From Paracoccaceae bacterium (GTDB lineage: Bacteria > Pseudomonadota > Alphaproteobacteria > Rhodobacterales > Rhodobacteraceae), in assembly GCA_023383015.1 (NCBI GenBank), contig JAHDXW010000009.1:1-64000 (forward strand): 64,000 nucleotides of DNA, in the 5' to 3' direction. The position numbers and the translations under genes were made by a program. The notes under the pieces were generated by a model. It had not been told where the DNA came from. It did not search any database and saw only the letters and a program-made list of their open reading frames with translations. Every line of letters begins with the position of its first letter. The stretch's first letter is position 1. Positions 43,536-51,382 of the stretch are shown here, piece after piece.

Positions 43536-44480
43536 ATGCACGCCAGCCTGACGATGACCCGCCGCGGTGCGCTGCTGGCAGCCGCCGCCCTGCCCGCCGC
43601 CGCCGCCCTCTCGGCCGGCCCTCATGGCCGGGCCCATGCCGCCGCGGCGATGATGGGCGGCGGCTTCACACCCTTCCACCGCTTCCGCTTGGGCGGTTTC
43701 GAGGTGACGACGCTTCTGGCCGGCAGCCGCGCGATCGACAACCCGCAGGGCATCTTCGGGCTGAACGTGTCGGCCGAGGAGTTCGCCGCCGTGTCGGCGG
43801 CGCATTTCCTGCCCGCCGACCGCTCGCAGAACTTCTTCACCCCGACGGTGGTGAACACCGGCGCCGAGCTGGTCCTGTTCGACACCGGCCTTGCCGCTCC
43901 GGCCACCCAAGCAGCGCTTGCCGCCGCGGGCTACGCGCCCGGGCAGGTGGATGTGGTGGTCCTGTCGCACATGCACGGCGACCACATCGGCGGCATGCGC
44001 CACGAGGGCGCGGCGGCCTACCCCAATGCCCGCTATGTCACCGGCGCGGTCGAGCACAACCACTGGACGGCCGCCGGCAACGAGGGGTTCGTCAACAACG
44101 TCGTGCCCTTCAACGACCAGATGACGTTCCTCGACGACGCCGGAAGCGTCGCCCCGGGGATCACCGCCATGGCGCTGCCCGGGCACACGCCGGGGCACAT
44201 GGGCTACATGGTCGAGAGCGAGGGCGCGCGCCTCGTGCTGATGGCCGACGCCGCCAACCACTACGTCTGGTCGGTGGGCCGCCCCGACTGGGAGGTTCGC
44301 TTCGATGCCGACAAGGCGCAGGCTGCGGCGACGCGGCGGCGGCTTCTGGGGATGCTTGCGTCCGAGCGGATCCCCGTCATCGGCTACCACATGCCCTTCC
44401 CCGCGATCGGCCATGTCGAGGCGCAGGGCGACGGCTTCCGCTACGTCCCGGCGTCCTACCAGTTCATGCTCGCCGGCTGA
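43536..44480 (+). CDS. Exported metallo-beta-lactamase-fold hydrolase
   Basis: The 314-residue protein begins with a Tat-like signal (MTRRGALLAAAALPAAAALS) and a mature region from about residue 38. The MBL motifs are complete: LSHMHGDHIGGMRH near residue 145, LPGHTPGHMGYM near residue 212 and VLMADAANH. The related family includes periplasmic quorum-quenching-like and sulfatase-related hydrolases; the substrate is unknown. GGAGAGGAGA precedes the ATG at 43536. A GC hairpin after the gene probably ends transcription. Confidence 0.85.
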   Translation: MHASLTMTRRGALLAAAALPAAAALSAGPHGRAHAAAAMMGGGFTPFHRFRLGGFEVTTLLAGSRAIDNPQGIFGLNVSAEEFAAVSAAHFLPADRSQNFFTPTVVNTGAELVLFDTGLAAPATQAALAAAGYAPGQVDVVVLSHMHGDHIGGMRHEGAAAYPNARYVTGAVEHNHWTAAGNEGFVNNVVPFNDQMTFLDDAGSVAPGITAMALPGHTPGHMGYMVESEGARLVLMADAANHYVWSVGRPDWEVRFDADKAQAAATRRRLLGMLASERIPVIGYHMPFPAIGHVEAQGDGFRYVPASYQFMLAG

Positions 44481-44509
44481 GCGGCGCGGAATGGGGCAAC
44501 CAAAAGCAG

Positions 44510-44537
44510 GGGGGGCGGGCCTGCCGGCCCGCCCCCC
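44510..44537. terminator. Hairpin terminator between the MBL gene and wrbA
   Basis: Perfect 12-base arms GGGGGGCGGGCC (44510-44521) and GGCCCGCCCCCC (44526-44537) enclose a TGCC loop, followed by GTTCTG. It lies between convergent genes and can work in both directions. Confidence 0.75.
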
Positions 44538-44576
44538 GTTCTGACTGTCTGCCGCGGCAACCGTGCCGGGCGTGGC

Positions 44577-45197
44577 TCAGGCGGCCTTGCTGGCCACCGG
44601 TGCGGTCGCGGCGATGCGGCCGGCGAAATCGACCAGCCGGCGCGCCTGGTGGCCGATCGCGGCCCTGACGTCATCGCTGAAGGGCTGGCCCTGGGTGTGC
44701 GAGTAGCCGTAGGGGTTGCCGCCCACCTTGAACAGCACCGCGTCGGTGTAGCCCGGCGGCACCAGCACCGCGCCCCAGTGCATGAAGGTGGTGTAGAGGC
44801 CGAGAAGCGTCGCCTCCTGGCCGCCGTGGGCGTTCTGGGCCGAGGACATGGCGCTGACCGCCTTGTCGGAGAGCTTGCCCTGGAACCACAGCCCGCCGAG
44901 GGTGTCGATGAAGGCCCGCATCTGGCTGGCGACGACCCCGTAGCGCGTCGGCGCCACGAACAGGTAGGCGTTCGCCCATTCCATGTCGGCATGGCTGACG
45001 ACCGGGATCGCCGCCATCCGGGCGGCCTGTGCCTTCCAGCCCTCCTGGGCGTCCACCACCTCGGCCGGGGCGGTCTCGGCCACACGGAGAAGGCGCACCT
45101 CCGCCCCCGCCGCGCGCGCCGCCTCGGCGGCGATCTCGGCCATCTGGTGGTTGGTGCCGTAGGTCGAATAGAACACGATCGCGAGCTTGGCGCTCAT
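44577..45197 (-). CDS. wrbA: NAD(P)H:quinone oxidoreductase WrbA (flavodoxin-like)
   Basis: WrbA is an FMN-dependent two-electron quinone reductase that limits quinone redox cycling. The 206-residue protein has the phosphate-binding loop [20 protein letters not shown] (about 9-28), the [24 protein letters not shown] segment and [20 protein letters not shown] near residue 112. [14 protein letters not shown] at the end is also typical. The ATG at 45197 follows a GGAGGGC ribosome-binding site. It is a single gene. Confidence 0.93.
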   Translation of the reverse strand: MSAKLAIVFYSTYGTNHQMAEIAAEAARAAGAEVRLLRVAETAPAEVVDAQEGWKAQAARMAAIPVVSHADMEWANAYLFVAPTRYGVVASQMRAFIDTLGGLWFQGKLSDKAVSAMSSAQNAHGGQEATLLGLYTTFMHWGAVLVPPGYTDAVLFKVGGNPYGYSHTQGQPFSDDVRAAIGHQARRLVDFAGRIAATAPVASKAA

Positions 45198-45303
45198 GTG
45201 GCCCTCCTGGTCATCTGCCTGCCACATGAGGTAGGATCAGACCGGCGGGGCGGCCATTCCGCGCCGCCGCATCGGCACTGTGCGATGGCGAACAGCGCCG
45301 GCC

Positions 45304-46962
45304 TCAGCCCGGGTCGCGCCAGCGGTTGACGAGCGGATAGCGGCGGTCGAGCCAGAACGCGCGTCGCGTCAGCCGCGTGCCGGGGGCGGCCTGGAAGCGC
45401 TTCCACTCCGCCCCGTAGAGCAGCGCCTCGACCCGGCGCACGGTGGCGGCGTCGAAGCCCTCGGCGACAATCCCGGCGACCGAGGCATCACGCTCCACCA
45501 GACCCTCGAGGATCGCGTCGAGCGTGGCGTAGGGCGGCAGGCTGTCCTCGTCGCGCTGGTCTGGGCGCAGCTCGGCCGAAGGCGGCCGGTCGATCACCCG
45601 CGCGGGGATGACGGTTCCCGGCGGGCCCTTCATCCACGGCCGGTGGGTGGCGTTGCGCCAGCGGCACGTGGCGAAGACGCGGGTCTTGTAGAGGTCCTTG
45701 ATCGGGTTGTAGCCGCCGGCCATGTCGCCGTAGATGGTGGCATAGCCGACCGCCACCTCCGACTTGTTGCCGGTGGTCAGGAGCATCTCGCCCGACTTGT
45801 TGGACAGCGCCATCAGGAGCAGGCCGCGCAGCCGGCTCTGGATGTTCTCCTCGGCGATTCCGGGCGCGATGCCCGCGAAGTGGGGCGCGAGCGCCTCGGT
45901 GACCGCCGCGCGCGGCCCCTCGATCGGCAGCACGTCGAGGCGGATCGAGAGGCTGCGGGCGACCTCGGCGGCATCCTCGCGCGATGCGGGCGAGGTGTAT
46001 TCGGACGGCAGCATCACCCCGCGAACCTGGGCAGGGCCGAGCGCGTCGGCGGCGATCGCGGCCACCAGCGCCGAATCCACCCCGCCCGACAGCCCGAGCA
46101 GGACGCGACCGATTCCCGACTTGGCGCAATAGTCGGCCAGCCCGGTGACCATGGCCGCGTAGTCGGCCTCGGTGTCGTCGGGATAGAGCACGCGCGGCCC
46201 GGGCTCGGCGCGCCATCCGCCGGGGCCGCGCACGAAATCGACATGGGCGGTGAGCGTCTCGAAGGCCGGCAGCTGGACTGCGAGGGCGCCGCCCGGGTTC
46301 AGCACGAAGGAGGCGCCGTCGAAGACCTGGTCGTCCTGGCCGCCGACCATGTTGAGATAGGCCAGCGGCAGGCCTGTCTCGACCACGCGTGCCACCATCG
46401 GCACCATCCGCTCGCCGAACCGCCCGCGCGAGTAGGGCGAGCCGTTGGGCACGAGCAGGATGTCGGCGCCGGTCTCGGCCAGGGTCTCGGCCACGTCCGG
46501 GTGCCAGGCGTCCTCGCAGACCGGGGTACCGATCCTCACCGGCCCGATCCGGTAGGGCCCCGACACCGGCCCGGCCGCGAACAGCCGCCGCTCGTCGAAC
46601 ACCCCCTCGTTGGGCAGGTGGTGCTTGAGGATCGCCACCGAGACGCGCCCGCGCTCGAGCACCAGCCAGGCATTGTGCAGCCGGTCGCCGAGGATCCAGG
46701 GGCAGCCGATGCCGAGCGCGGGGCCGTCGGCGCAGCCGGCGGCCAGCGCCTCTGCCCCGGCCATGGCGGCGCGGGTGAAGGCAGGCTTCAGCACCAGGTC
46801 CTGCGGCTGGTAGCCCGACAGGAACAGCTCCGGCAGCGCCACGAGGCCCGCTCCGGCGGCGCGGCCCGCCTCCCATGCCGCCCGCGCCCGGGCCGCATTG
46901 CCGGCAAGATCGCCGACCACGGGATTCGCCTGGGCCAGCGTCAGGCGGAAGCGGTCGGCCAT
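45304..46962 (-). CDS. nadE: Glutamine-dependent NAD+ synthetase
   Basis: NadE forms NAD+ from nicotinate adenine dinucleotide using ammonia from glutamine. The 552-residue protein joins an N-terminal nitrilase-fold glutaminase (ALPELFLSGYQPQDL, KHHLPNEGVFDERR, TPVCEDAWH with Glu, Lys and Cys catalytic residues) to a C-terminal ATP-pyrophosphatase domain with LLGLSGGVDSALVAAI near residue 290. The TGNKSEVAVGYATIYGDMAG block is also diagnostic. It faces the MORN-protein gene across 172 bases. Confidence 0.94.
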   Translation of the reverse strand: MADRFRLTLAQANPVVGDLAGNAARARAAWEAGRAAGAGLVALPELFLSGYQPQDLVLKPAFTRAAMAGAEALAAGCADGPALGIGCPWILGDRLHNAWLVLERGRVSVAILKHHLPNEGVFDERRLFAAGPVSGPYRIGPVRIGTPVCEDAWHPDVAETLAETGADILLVPNGSPYSRGRFGERMVPMVARVVETGLPLAYLNMVGGQDDQVFDGASFVLNPGGALAVQLPAFETLTAHVDFVRGPGGWRAEPGPRVLYPDDTEADYAAMVTGLADYCAKSGIGRVLLGLSGGVDSALVAAIAADALGPAQVRGVMLPSEYTSPASREDAAEVARSLSIRLDVLPIEGPRAAVTEALAPHFAGIAPGIAEENIQSRLRGLLLMALSNKSGEMLLTTGNKSEVAVGYATIYGDMAGGYNPIKDLYKTRVFATCRWRNATHRPWMKGPPGTVIPARVIDRPPSAELRPDQRDEDSLPPYATLDAILEGLVERDASVAGIVAEGFDAATVRRVEALLYGAEWKRFQAAPGTRLTRRAFWLDRRYPLVNRWRDPG

Positions 46963-47054
46963 GGGGGCATCCTCTCGTCGCGCACGCGGCGTGCTTCTAG
47001 CAGAACCGCGGGCGGGGAAAAGCCGGGCCGCAGGGCCGGGAGGCGCCAAGCGGC

Positions 47055-47084
47055 TTGTCAGGCCGCGCCGGCTTCCACTAGGCT
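47055..47084 (+). promoter_or_regulatory. Promoter of the MORN-repeat gene
   Basis: TTGTCA (47055-47060) and TAGGCT (47079-47084) are separated by 18 bases. The expected start is near 47091, leaving a leader of about 44 bases before the GTG at 47135. Confidence 0.55.
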
Positions 47085-47134
47085 TGGCGCGCGCCCGGGC
47101 TGGACGGGCGGCCAGCATCGCGCAGGAGGACGAG

Positions 47135-48610
47135 GTGGCGGGCTTGATCAGCACGGGCAGCTTCCGGCAGCGCCTGGTTTCGACGGCGTGCGCTGCCCTG
47201 ATCTGCGCGGCGGGCGCCGCCCGGGCGCAGGCGCCGGCCGAGGGCGAGGTCGTCACCTGGCAGTATGCGAATGGCGGCGTCTACGAGGGCACCTTCAAGG
47301 ACGGGCTGCAGCACGGTCAGGGCACTTACCGGCTGCCCAATGGTTATGAATACACCGGCGAGTGGTTCGAGGGCGAGATCCGCGGCCGGGGCGTGGCGCG
47401 CTTTCCCAACGGCTCGGTCTACGAGGGCGAGTTCGCCCGCGGCCGGCCCGAGGGCAAGGGCCGCATCACCTTCGCCGACGGCGGCAGCTACGAGGGCGAC
47501 TGGCTGGACGGCCAGATCACCGGCGAGGGGGTGCGCGACTACCCCAACGGGATCCGCTACACCGGCGCCTTCGCCAATGCTCAGCACCACGGCAAGGGCG
47601 TGCTCGAGGCGCCGGGCGGCTACCGCTACGAGGGCGACTGGGTCGACGGCCGCAAGGAGGGCCAGGGGGCGATCACCTATGCCGACGGGGCGGTCTATGC
47701 CGGCGCGCTGGTTGCCGACCGCCGCCACGGGCAGGGCCGGCTGACGCTTGCCGACGGTGCCGTCTACGAGGGCGAGTGGCGCGACGACGAGATCACCGGC
47801 CGGGGCAGGCTGTCGCGCCCGGGCGGCGACGTCTACGAGGGCGACTTCGTGGCCGGCGTCCGCCAGGGCGAGGGGCGGATCACCTATGCCAGCGGCGACA
47901 TCTACGTGGGCGGCTTCTTCGACAACCAGCGCCAGGGGCGCGGCAGCTTCCGCGGTGCCGACGGGTTCGAATACGAGGGCGACTGGGTCGCCGGCGCCAT
48001 CGAGGGCTTCGGCCGGGCGCGCTATCCCGACGGGTCGGTCTACGAGGGCGCCTTCGCCGGCGGACTTGCCGACGGGCGGGGAGTGATGACCTACGCCGAC
48101 GGCTCCACCTACGACGGCAGCTGGAAGGCCGGCGCGATCGACGGCGAGGGCACGGCCCGCTACGCCGACGGCATCGTGTACGAGGGCGGCTTCCGCGCCG
48201 GGCTGAACCACGGGCAGGGCAAGATCACCTTCCCCGACGGCTTCGTCTACGAGGGCGAGTGGCGCGACGGCCAGCGCCACGGCCGCGGGAGGGCCACCTA
48301 TCCCAACGGCGCGGTCTACGAGGGCGACTTCGCCGACGGGCTGCGCGAGGGCAGCGGGCGGCTGGAGATGCCCGACGGCTTCCGCTACGAGGGCGGATGG
48401 AGGGCCGGCGATATCGAGGGCCGCGGCATCGCCCAGTACCCGCGCGAGGACGGGCAGGTCGACGTCTACGAGGGCGAGTTCCTCGCCGGCCGGCGGCATG
48501 GCGAGGGCATCCTGCGCTACGCCACCGGCGAGGTGCTGGGCGGGCGCTGGCAGGAGGGTGTGCTGGTCGAGACGACGACCACCGTGGTGCCGCCGCGCGA
48601 GGGCAACTGA
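47135..48610 (+). CDS. Exported MORN-repeat protein (18 repeats)
   Basis: The 491-residue protein starts at GTG 47135, five bases after AGGAGG. A signal peptide (LVSTACAALICAAGAARAQA) ends near residue 30. Almost all of the rest is 23-residue MORN repeats of the form DGxVYEGxWxxGxxHGxGxxxY: I count 18, plus a degenerate nineteenth (TGEVLGGRW) and a short tail VVPPREGN. MORN solenoids bind lipids or proteins; a periplasmic scaffold or envelope role is inferred. The 69-base DNA period is therefore coding, not a separate repeat array. A FecR-like gene follows. Confidence 0.85.
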   Translation: MAGLISTGSFRQRLVSTACAALICAAGAARAQAPAEGEVVTWQYANGGVYEGTFKDGLQHGQGTYRLPNGYEYTGEWFEGEIRGRGVARFPNGSVYEGEFARGRPEGKGRITFADGGSYEGDWLDGQITGEGVRDYPNGIRYTGAFANAQHHGKGVLEAPGGYRYEGDWVDGRKEGQGAITYADGAVYAGALVADRRHGQGRLTLADGAVYEGEWRDDEITGRGRLSRPGGDVYEGDFVAGVRQGEGRITYASGDIYVGGFFDNQRQGRGSFRGADGFEYEGDWVAGAIEGFGRARYPDGSVYEGAFAGGLADGRGVMTYADGSTYDGSWKAGAIDGEGTARYADGIVYEGGFRAGLNHGQGKITFPDGFVYEGEWRDGQRHGRGRATYPNGAVYEGDFADGLREGSGRLEMPDGFRYEGGWRAGDIEGRGIAQYPREDGQVDVYEGEFLAGRRHGEGILRYATGEVLGGRWQEGVLVETTTTVVPPREGN

Positions 48611-49277
48611 GCGCGGGTCCGGGGGGGGGCGTTGCAGCCGGACCGGGAAAGCTGACAATCCCGCCGCCCCATCGCCGCCCCGGCCCGGACGCCGCCTCCT
48701 GCTGGCCGCCGCGACCGCAGCCGCCGTCCAGTGCCTCCTCCCGGCGGCCGCGGCGGGGGTCACGGCGGCGGCCGAGGTCGTGGCGGTTGCCGGCCCGGCC
48801 GTCCTGCGGCGGCAGGCCGCCTCGCCGCCGCTTGCGGTCGGCGACGCGCTCGGGGCGGGTGACGGCGTCGCAACCGGCGCGGGGGGGCGCGTGCGCCTGC
48901 TTCTGCATCCCGCGGCGCGGCTGCACCTCGGCCCCGACAGCAGCCTTGCGATCATCCGCCACGGCGGCGCGGCCGGCAGCGACCTGCGCATCGAGGGCAG
49001 CCTCGTTCTGGACATCCCCGGGGCGGCCGGCACCGTGACGATCGCGACCGGCCATGCCGGGATCGTCGCCGAGGCCGCCCGCGTCTTCGTCGGCCGCAGC
49101 CGGGGCGAGGATGCCGTCTTCGTCGAGCGGGGACGCGCGCTGGTGAACGCGGCAGGCCGGTCGGTCAACCTCGGCGCCGGGCTCGGGTCGGTGCTCGCGC
49201 CGGGCGCGCCACCGGGGGCACCGGAGCCCTGGCAGCCGGCGCGCATCGCCGAGGCCCTCGCCGCGGCCGGGCTCTAG
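48558..49277 (+). CDS. FecR-domain-like exported protein, start uncertain
   Basis: A FecR-type beta-sandwich is clear in the last 180 residues: AAEVVAVAGPAVLRRQ, LAVGDALGAGDGVATGAGGR and GSLVLDIPGAAGTVTIATG. A signal-like segment precedes it (RPGRRLLLAAATAAAVQCLL). The start is a problem: the frame has no ATG, GTG or TTG between the MORN stop and the mature domain. The GTG at 48558, inside the MORN gene, is the nearest in-frame option but sits directly against its AGGAGG. A GGGAAAG at 48645-48651 lies just before an AAT codon where a start would fit. A run of nine G bases (48621-48629) lies nearby. It could be a decayed or mis-sequenced gene. Confidence 0.55.
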   Translation: MCWSRRRPPWCRRARATERGSGGGRCSRTGKADNPAAPSPPRPGRRLLLAAATAAAVQCLLPAAAAGVTAAAEVVAVAGPAVLRRQAASPPLAVGDALGAGDGVATGAGGRVRLLLHPAARLHLGPDSSLAIIRHGGAAGSDLRIEGSLVLDIPGAAGTVTIATGHAGIVAEAARVFVGRSRGEDAVFVERGRALVNAAGRSVNLGAGLGSVLAPGAPPGAPEPWQPARIAEALAAAGL

Positions 49278-49383
49278 CCGCTGCCGGCGGATCCCGGCGG
49301 CAGGCCGCGGCCTGCGGCAGAGGTGGACAGGCACCGGGGACCGACCCGGCGGCCGCCCGGCACCCGGGCAGCCGGGCGTGGCT

Positions 49384-49414
49384 GCCCAAGGATTTTCGAC
49401 GAAAATCCTTGGGC
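49384..49414. repeat. Perfect 31-base palindrome near the 3' end of rnpB
   Basis: Arms GCCCAAGGATTTTCG and CGAAAATCCTTGGGC are exact inverses around one base (A at 49399). It is much richer in A/T than its surroundings. It lies 69 bases beyond the rnpB 3' end and 107 beyond the FecR-like stop, between convergent transcripts. It may be a two-way terminator without T run, or a member of a dispersed repeat family. Confidence 0.7.
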
Positions 49415-49482
49415 GCCGTGGCCGCCGGCATCAGCACGGTCGTCGCCCCCAGGGCCGGGACGGCAGAGCGGGGGAAGTCGGT

Positions 49483-49872
49483 GCGCGGATGGCCTGTAAG
49501 CCGGATTCTGTCCCGGGGGTCGCCCCCCATGGATGGCCATTCCTCTGGGCGGCGCGTCGCCGCGCCGCTCGTGCTGCCAACCCGGGCCTCTGGGCGGAAG
49601 CCGACCCTGGGCGGTTGCCCGCCCGCGAGACCCCTATTCGGCATTGCTCCCGGTGGGGCTTGCCGTGCCGGTCCGGTTGCCCGTCCCGCGGTGGGCTCTT
49701 ACCCCACCGTTTCACCCTTGCCGGCCGGAGGGTTGCCCCGGCGGCCGGCGGTCTGGTTCTCTGTGGCGCTTTCCCTCGGGTTGCCCCGGCCGGGCGTTAC
49801 CCGGCACCGCCGCTTCCTGGAGTCCGGACTTTCCTCAGGCCCTGGGGCCCGCGGCCATCCGGCCATCCGCGC
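49483..49872 (-). ncRNA. rnpB: RNase P RNA
   Basis: RNase P RNA is the catalytic subunit that trims tRNA 5' leaders. The conserved core is unmistakable on the minus strand: GAGGAAAGTCCGGACTCC near the 5' side, GGGTGAAACGGTGGGGTAAG in the middle and ACAGAATCCGGCTTACAGG at the end. Helix P1 fixes the ends: GCGCGGATGGCC (49872-49861) pairs fully with GGCCATCCGCGC (49494-49483), giving about 390 nucleotides. A promoter with TTGACG and TAGGTC predicts the start at 49872, matching P1. Confidence 0.95.
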
Positions 49873-49878
49873 GCCCCC

Positions 49879-49907
49879 GACCTAGGCAGCAGGCGCGCCG
49901 CCGTCAA
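49879..49907 (-). promoter_or_regulatory. rnpB promoter
   Basis: On the minus strand TTGACG (49907-49902) is followed after 17 bases by TAGGTC (49884-49879). The predicted transcription start at about 49872 coincides with the first paired base of P1. The -10 box overlaps the stop codon of the upstream amidase gene (49884-49882). Confidence 0.75.
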
Positions 49908-50571
49908 CCGGAAAACGCCGGGCGAGGTCGGCGGCTGCGGCGGCGTCGCCCGCGTCGGCCGGCCCGCTGGCCCAGGGGCGGAAGCGGTCGCGGAAGGCTG
50001 CCAGCAGGCGGGCGGGGTCGGCCGCGGGGTAGCCGAAGGCGCGGAGCGCGGGCAGCAGCGTCGCCGGCGCCGCCGGGGCCGGATCGGCAGCGGGCCAGAC
50101 CGACAGGCCAAGCCGCGCCAGCCGCCGCCAGTCGAAGCGCGGGCCGGGGTCGGCCTTGCGGTCGGGGGCCATGTCGGCATGGCCGATCACCCGCTCGGGC
50201 GGAATGGCCCAGCGGGCGAGGATTCCGGCAAGCAGCGTCTCGAGCGCGGCGGTCTGGGGGGCGGGAAATGGCGCATCGCCGGGATTGGCGAGCTCGATGC
50301 CGATCGAGCGCGAGTTGACGTCGCCGGCGGCGCCCCAGGCGCCCGCCCCGGCATGCCAGGCCCGCAGCGCCTCGGGGACGAGCGCGAGCACCGGGCCGTC
50401 GGGAAGGACGAGGTAATGGGCCGAGACCTCGGCGGCGGGGTCGCAGAGCCGGTCGCGTGCGGCCTCCCAGCTGGCCATGCCGGTGTAGTGGATCACCACG
50501 AGGTCGGGACGCGCGCCTCCCCGCCGCGGCCCGCAGTTGGGCGACGGCCAGACGAGCGGCGCTCCGGTCAT
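49882..50571 (-). CDS. amiD: N-acetylmuramoyl-L-alanine amidase (Amidase_2, AmiD-like)
   Basis: The 229-residue enzyme cleaves the amide between N-acetylmuramic acid and the peptide stem. The zinc ligands lie in VVIHYTGMASWEAA and GHADMAPDRKADPGPRFDW; SRSIGIELANPGDAPFP is also family-typical. A C-terminal segment of about 60 residues resembles a peptidoglycan-binding module (LLPALRAFGYPAADP). It has no signal peptide, so it may recycle wall fragments in the cytoplasm or lack an annotated export signal. Its ATG overlaps the upstream lipoprotein gene (ATGA). Confidence 0.88.
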   Translation of the reverse strand: MTGAPLVWPSPNCGPRRGGARPDLVVIHYTGMASWEAARDRLCDPAAEVSAHYLVLPDGPVLALVPEALRAWHAGAGAWGAAGDVNSRSIGIELANPGDAPFPAPQTAALETLLAGILARWAIPPERVIGHADMAPDRKADPGPRFDWRRLARLGLSVWPAADPAPAAPATLLPALRAFGYPAADPARLLAAFRDRFRPWASGPADAGDAAAAADLARRFPVDGGAPAA

Positions 50572-51347
50572 CCGCCGGCGCGGCCGACGGCAAGGCGGAA
50601 GGGTGCGGGATCCCAGTCGCAGGCGAAGCCGTCGCCATCGGGGTCGAGGTTCTCGGGGTCGCGCCCGGGCCCGCCGCGGCGCAGGAACTCCTCCTGCGCA
50701 AGGTCGGCCGAGGGGAAGCGGGCGCAGGCGCGCCGGTGCCCGGCCTCGGTCGCGAAGACCGAGCGGTCGTGGCGCTTCTGGCCGACGCCGTGGCGCGTGG
50801 CCAGCGCGTAGTCGACGATGTTCGGGGCCGCCCCGGGCCGTTCGGGCACCGCCGTCGGCTCGACCACGACATACTGCTGGCGCAGCCGCTCCAGCCGCTC
50901 GCGGTCGCTCTCGATCGATTCGCGGGCAGCCACGGCGTCGAAGTCCTGCTCGTCGGAGATCGACGGGCTGACGTAGGCCTCGCCCTCGCCGAGGTGGGGA
51001 TTGATTGTGCTGGGGGCGTCGCCGCGCACCCGCGGCGGCTCGGCCGGGCGGGCGGGTGCCGGCGCGGGTGACGCCTGGCCGGCCGCCGGGGCGGCGGCCG
51101 CCCCCGCGGCGGCGGCCGGCGCGCCGCCATCCGCACGCAGGGCCGAGAGCGGCTCGCCCGTGACGGCAGGTGGTGCCGCCGGCGCGGCCGGCGGGGCGGT
51201 GGCGGCGGAGGGACGTGCCAGTGCCGCCTGGCGGGCGCGCATGTAGTCCGAATAGCTTTCGAAGCCGACGCCGGAGGCGCTGTCGGGCACGCGCTGCGCA
51301 CAGGCCGCCGCCGCCGCCACCGCCAGAACGGGCAGAATCCACCGCAT
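50568..51347 (-). CDS. Lipoprotein with Excalibur-like calcium-binding C-terminus
   Basis: The 259-residue protein has a short signal with a lipobox-like cysteine (LAVAAAAACAQ). An Ala/Pro-rich linker follows at about 45-120, and then a coiled helix (ARESIESDRERLERLRQQYV). The C-terminus carries RACARFPSADLAQEEFLRRG and DPDGDGFACDWDPAPFR, an Excalibur-like calcium motif. GAGG supports the ATG at 51347 over another six codons upstream. It probably sits in the envelope. It overlaps amiD, suggesting a shared role at the cell wall (inference). Confidence 0.72.
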   Translation of the reverse strand: MRWILPVLAVAAAAACAQRVPDSASGVGFESYSDYMRARQAALARPSAATAPPAAPAAPPAVTGEPLSALRADGGAPAAAAGAAAAPAAGQASPAPAPARPAEPPRVRGDAPSTINPHLGEGEAYVSPSISDEQDFDAVAARESIESDRERLERLRQQYVVVEPTAVPERPGAAPNIVDYALATRHGVGQKRHDRSVFATEAGHRRACARFPSADLAQEEFLRRGGPGRDPENLDPDGDGFACDWDPAPFRLAVGRAGG

Positions 51348-51382
51348 CGCGCGCCTCACCGGCATTCCATCGCGGCCGAGGC

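Noticed and set aside
47260-48560. 69-base tandem periodicity as a DNA satellite or CRISPR-like array
   Set aside because: The period equals 23 codons and corresponds exactly to MORN protein repeats; no spacers or conserved palindromic repeats exist.
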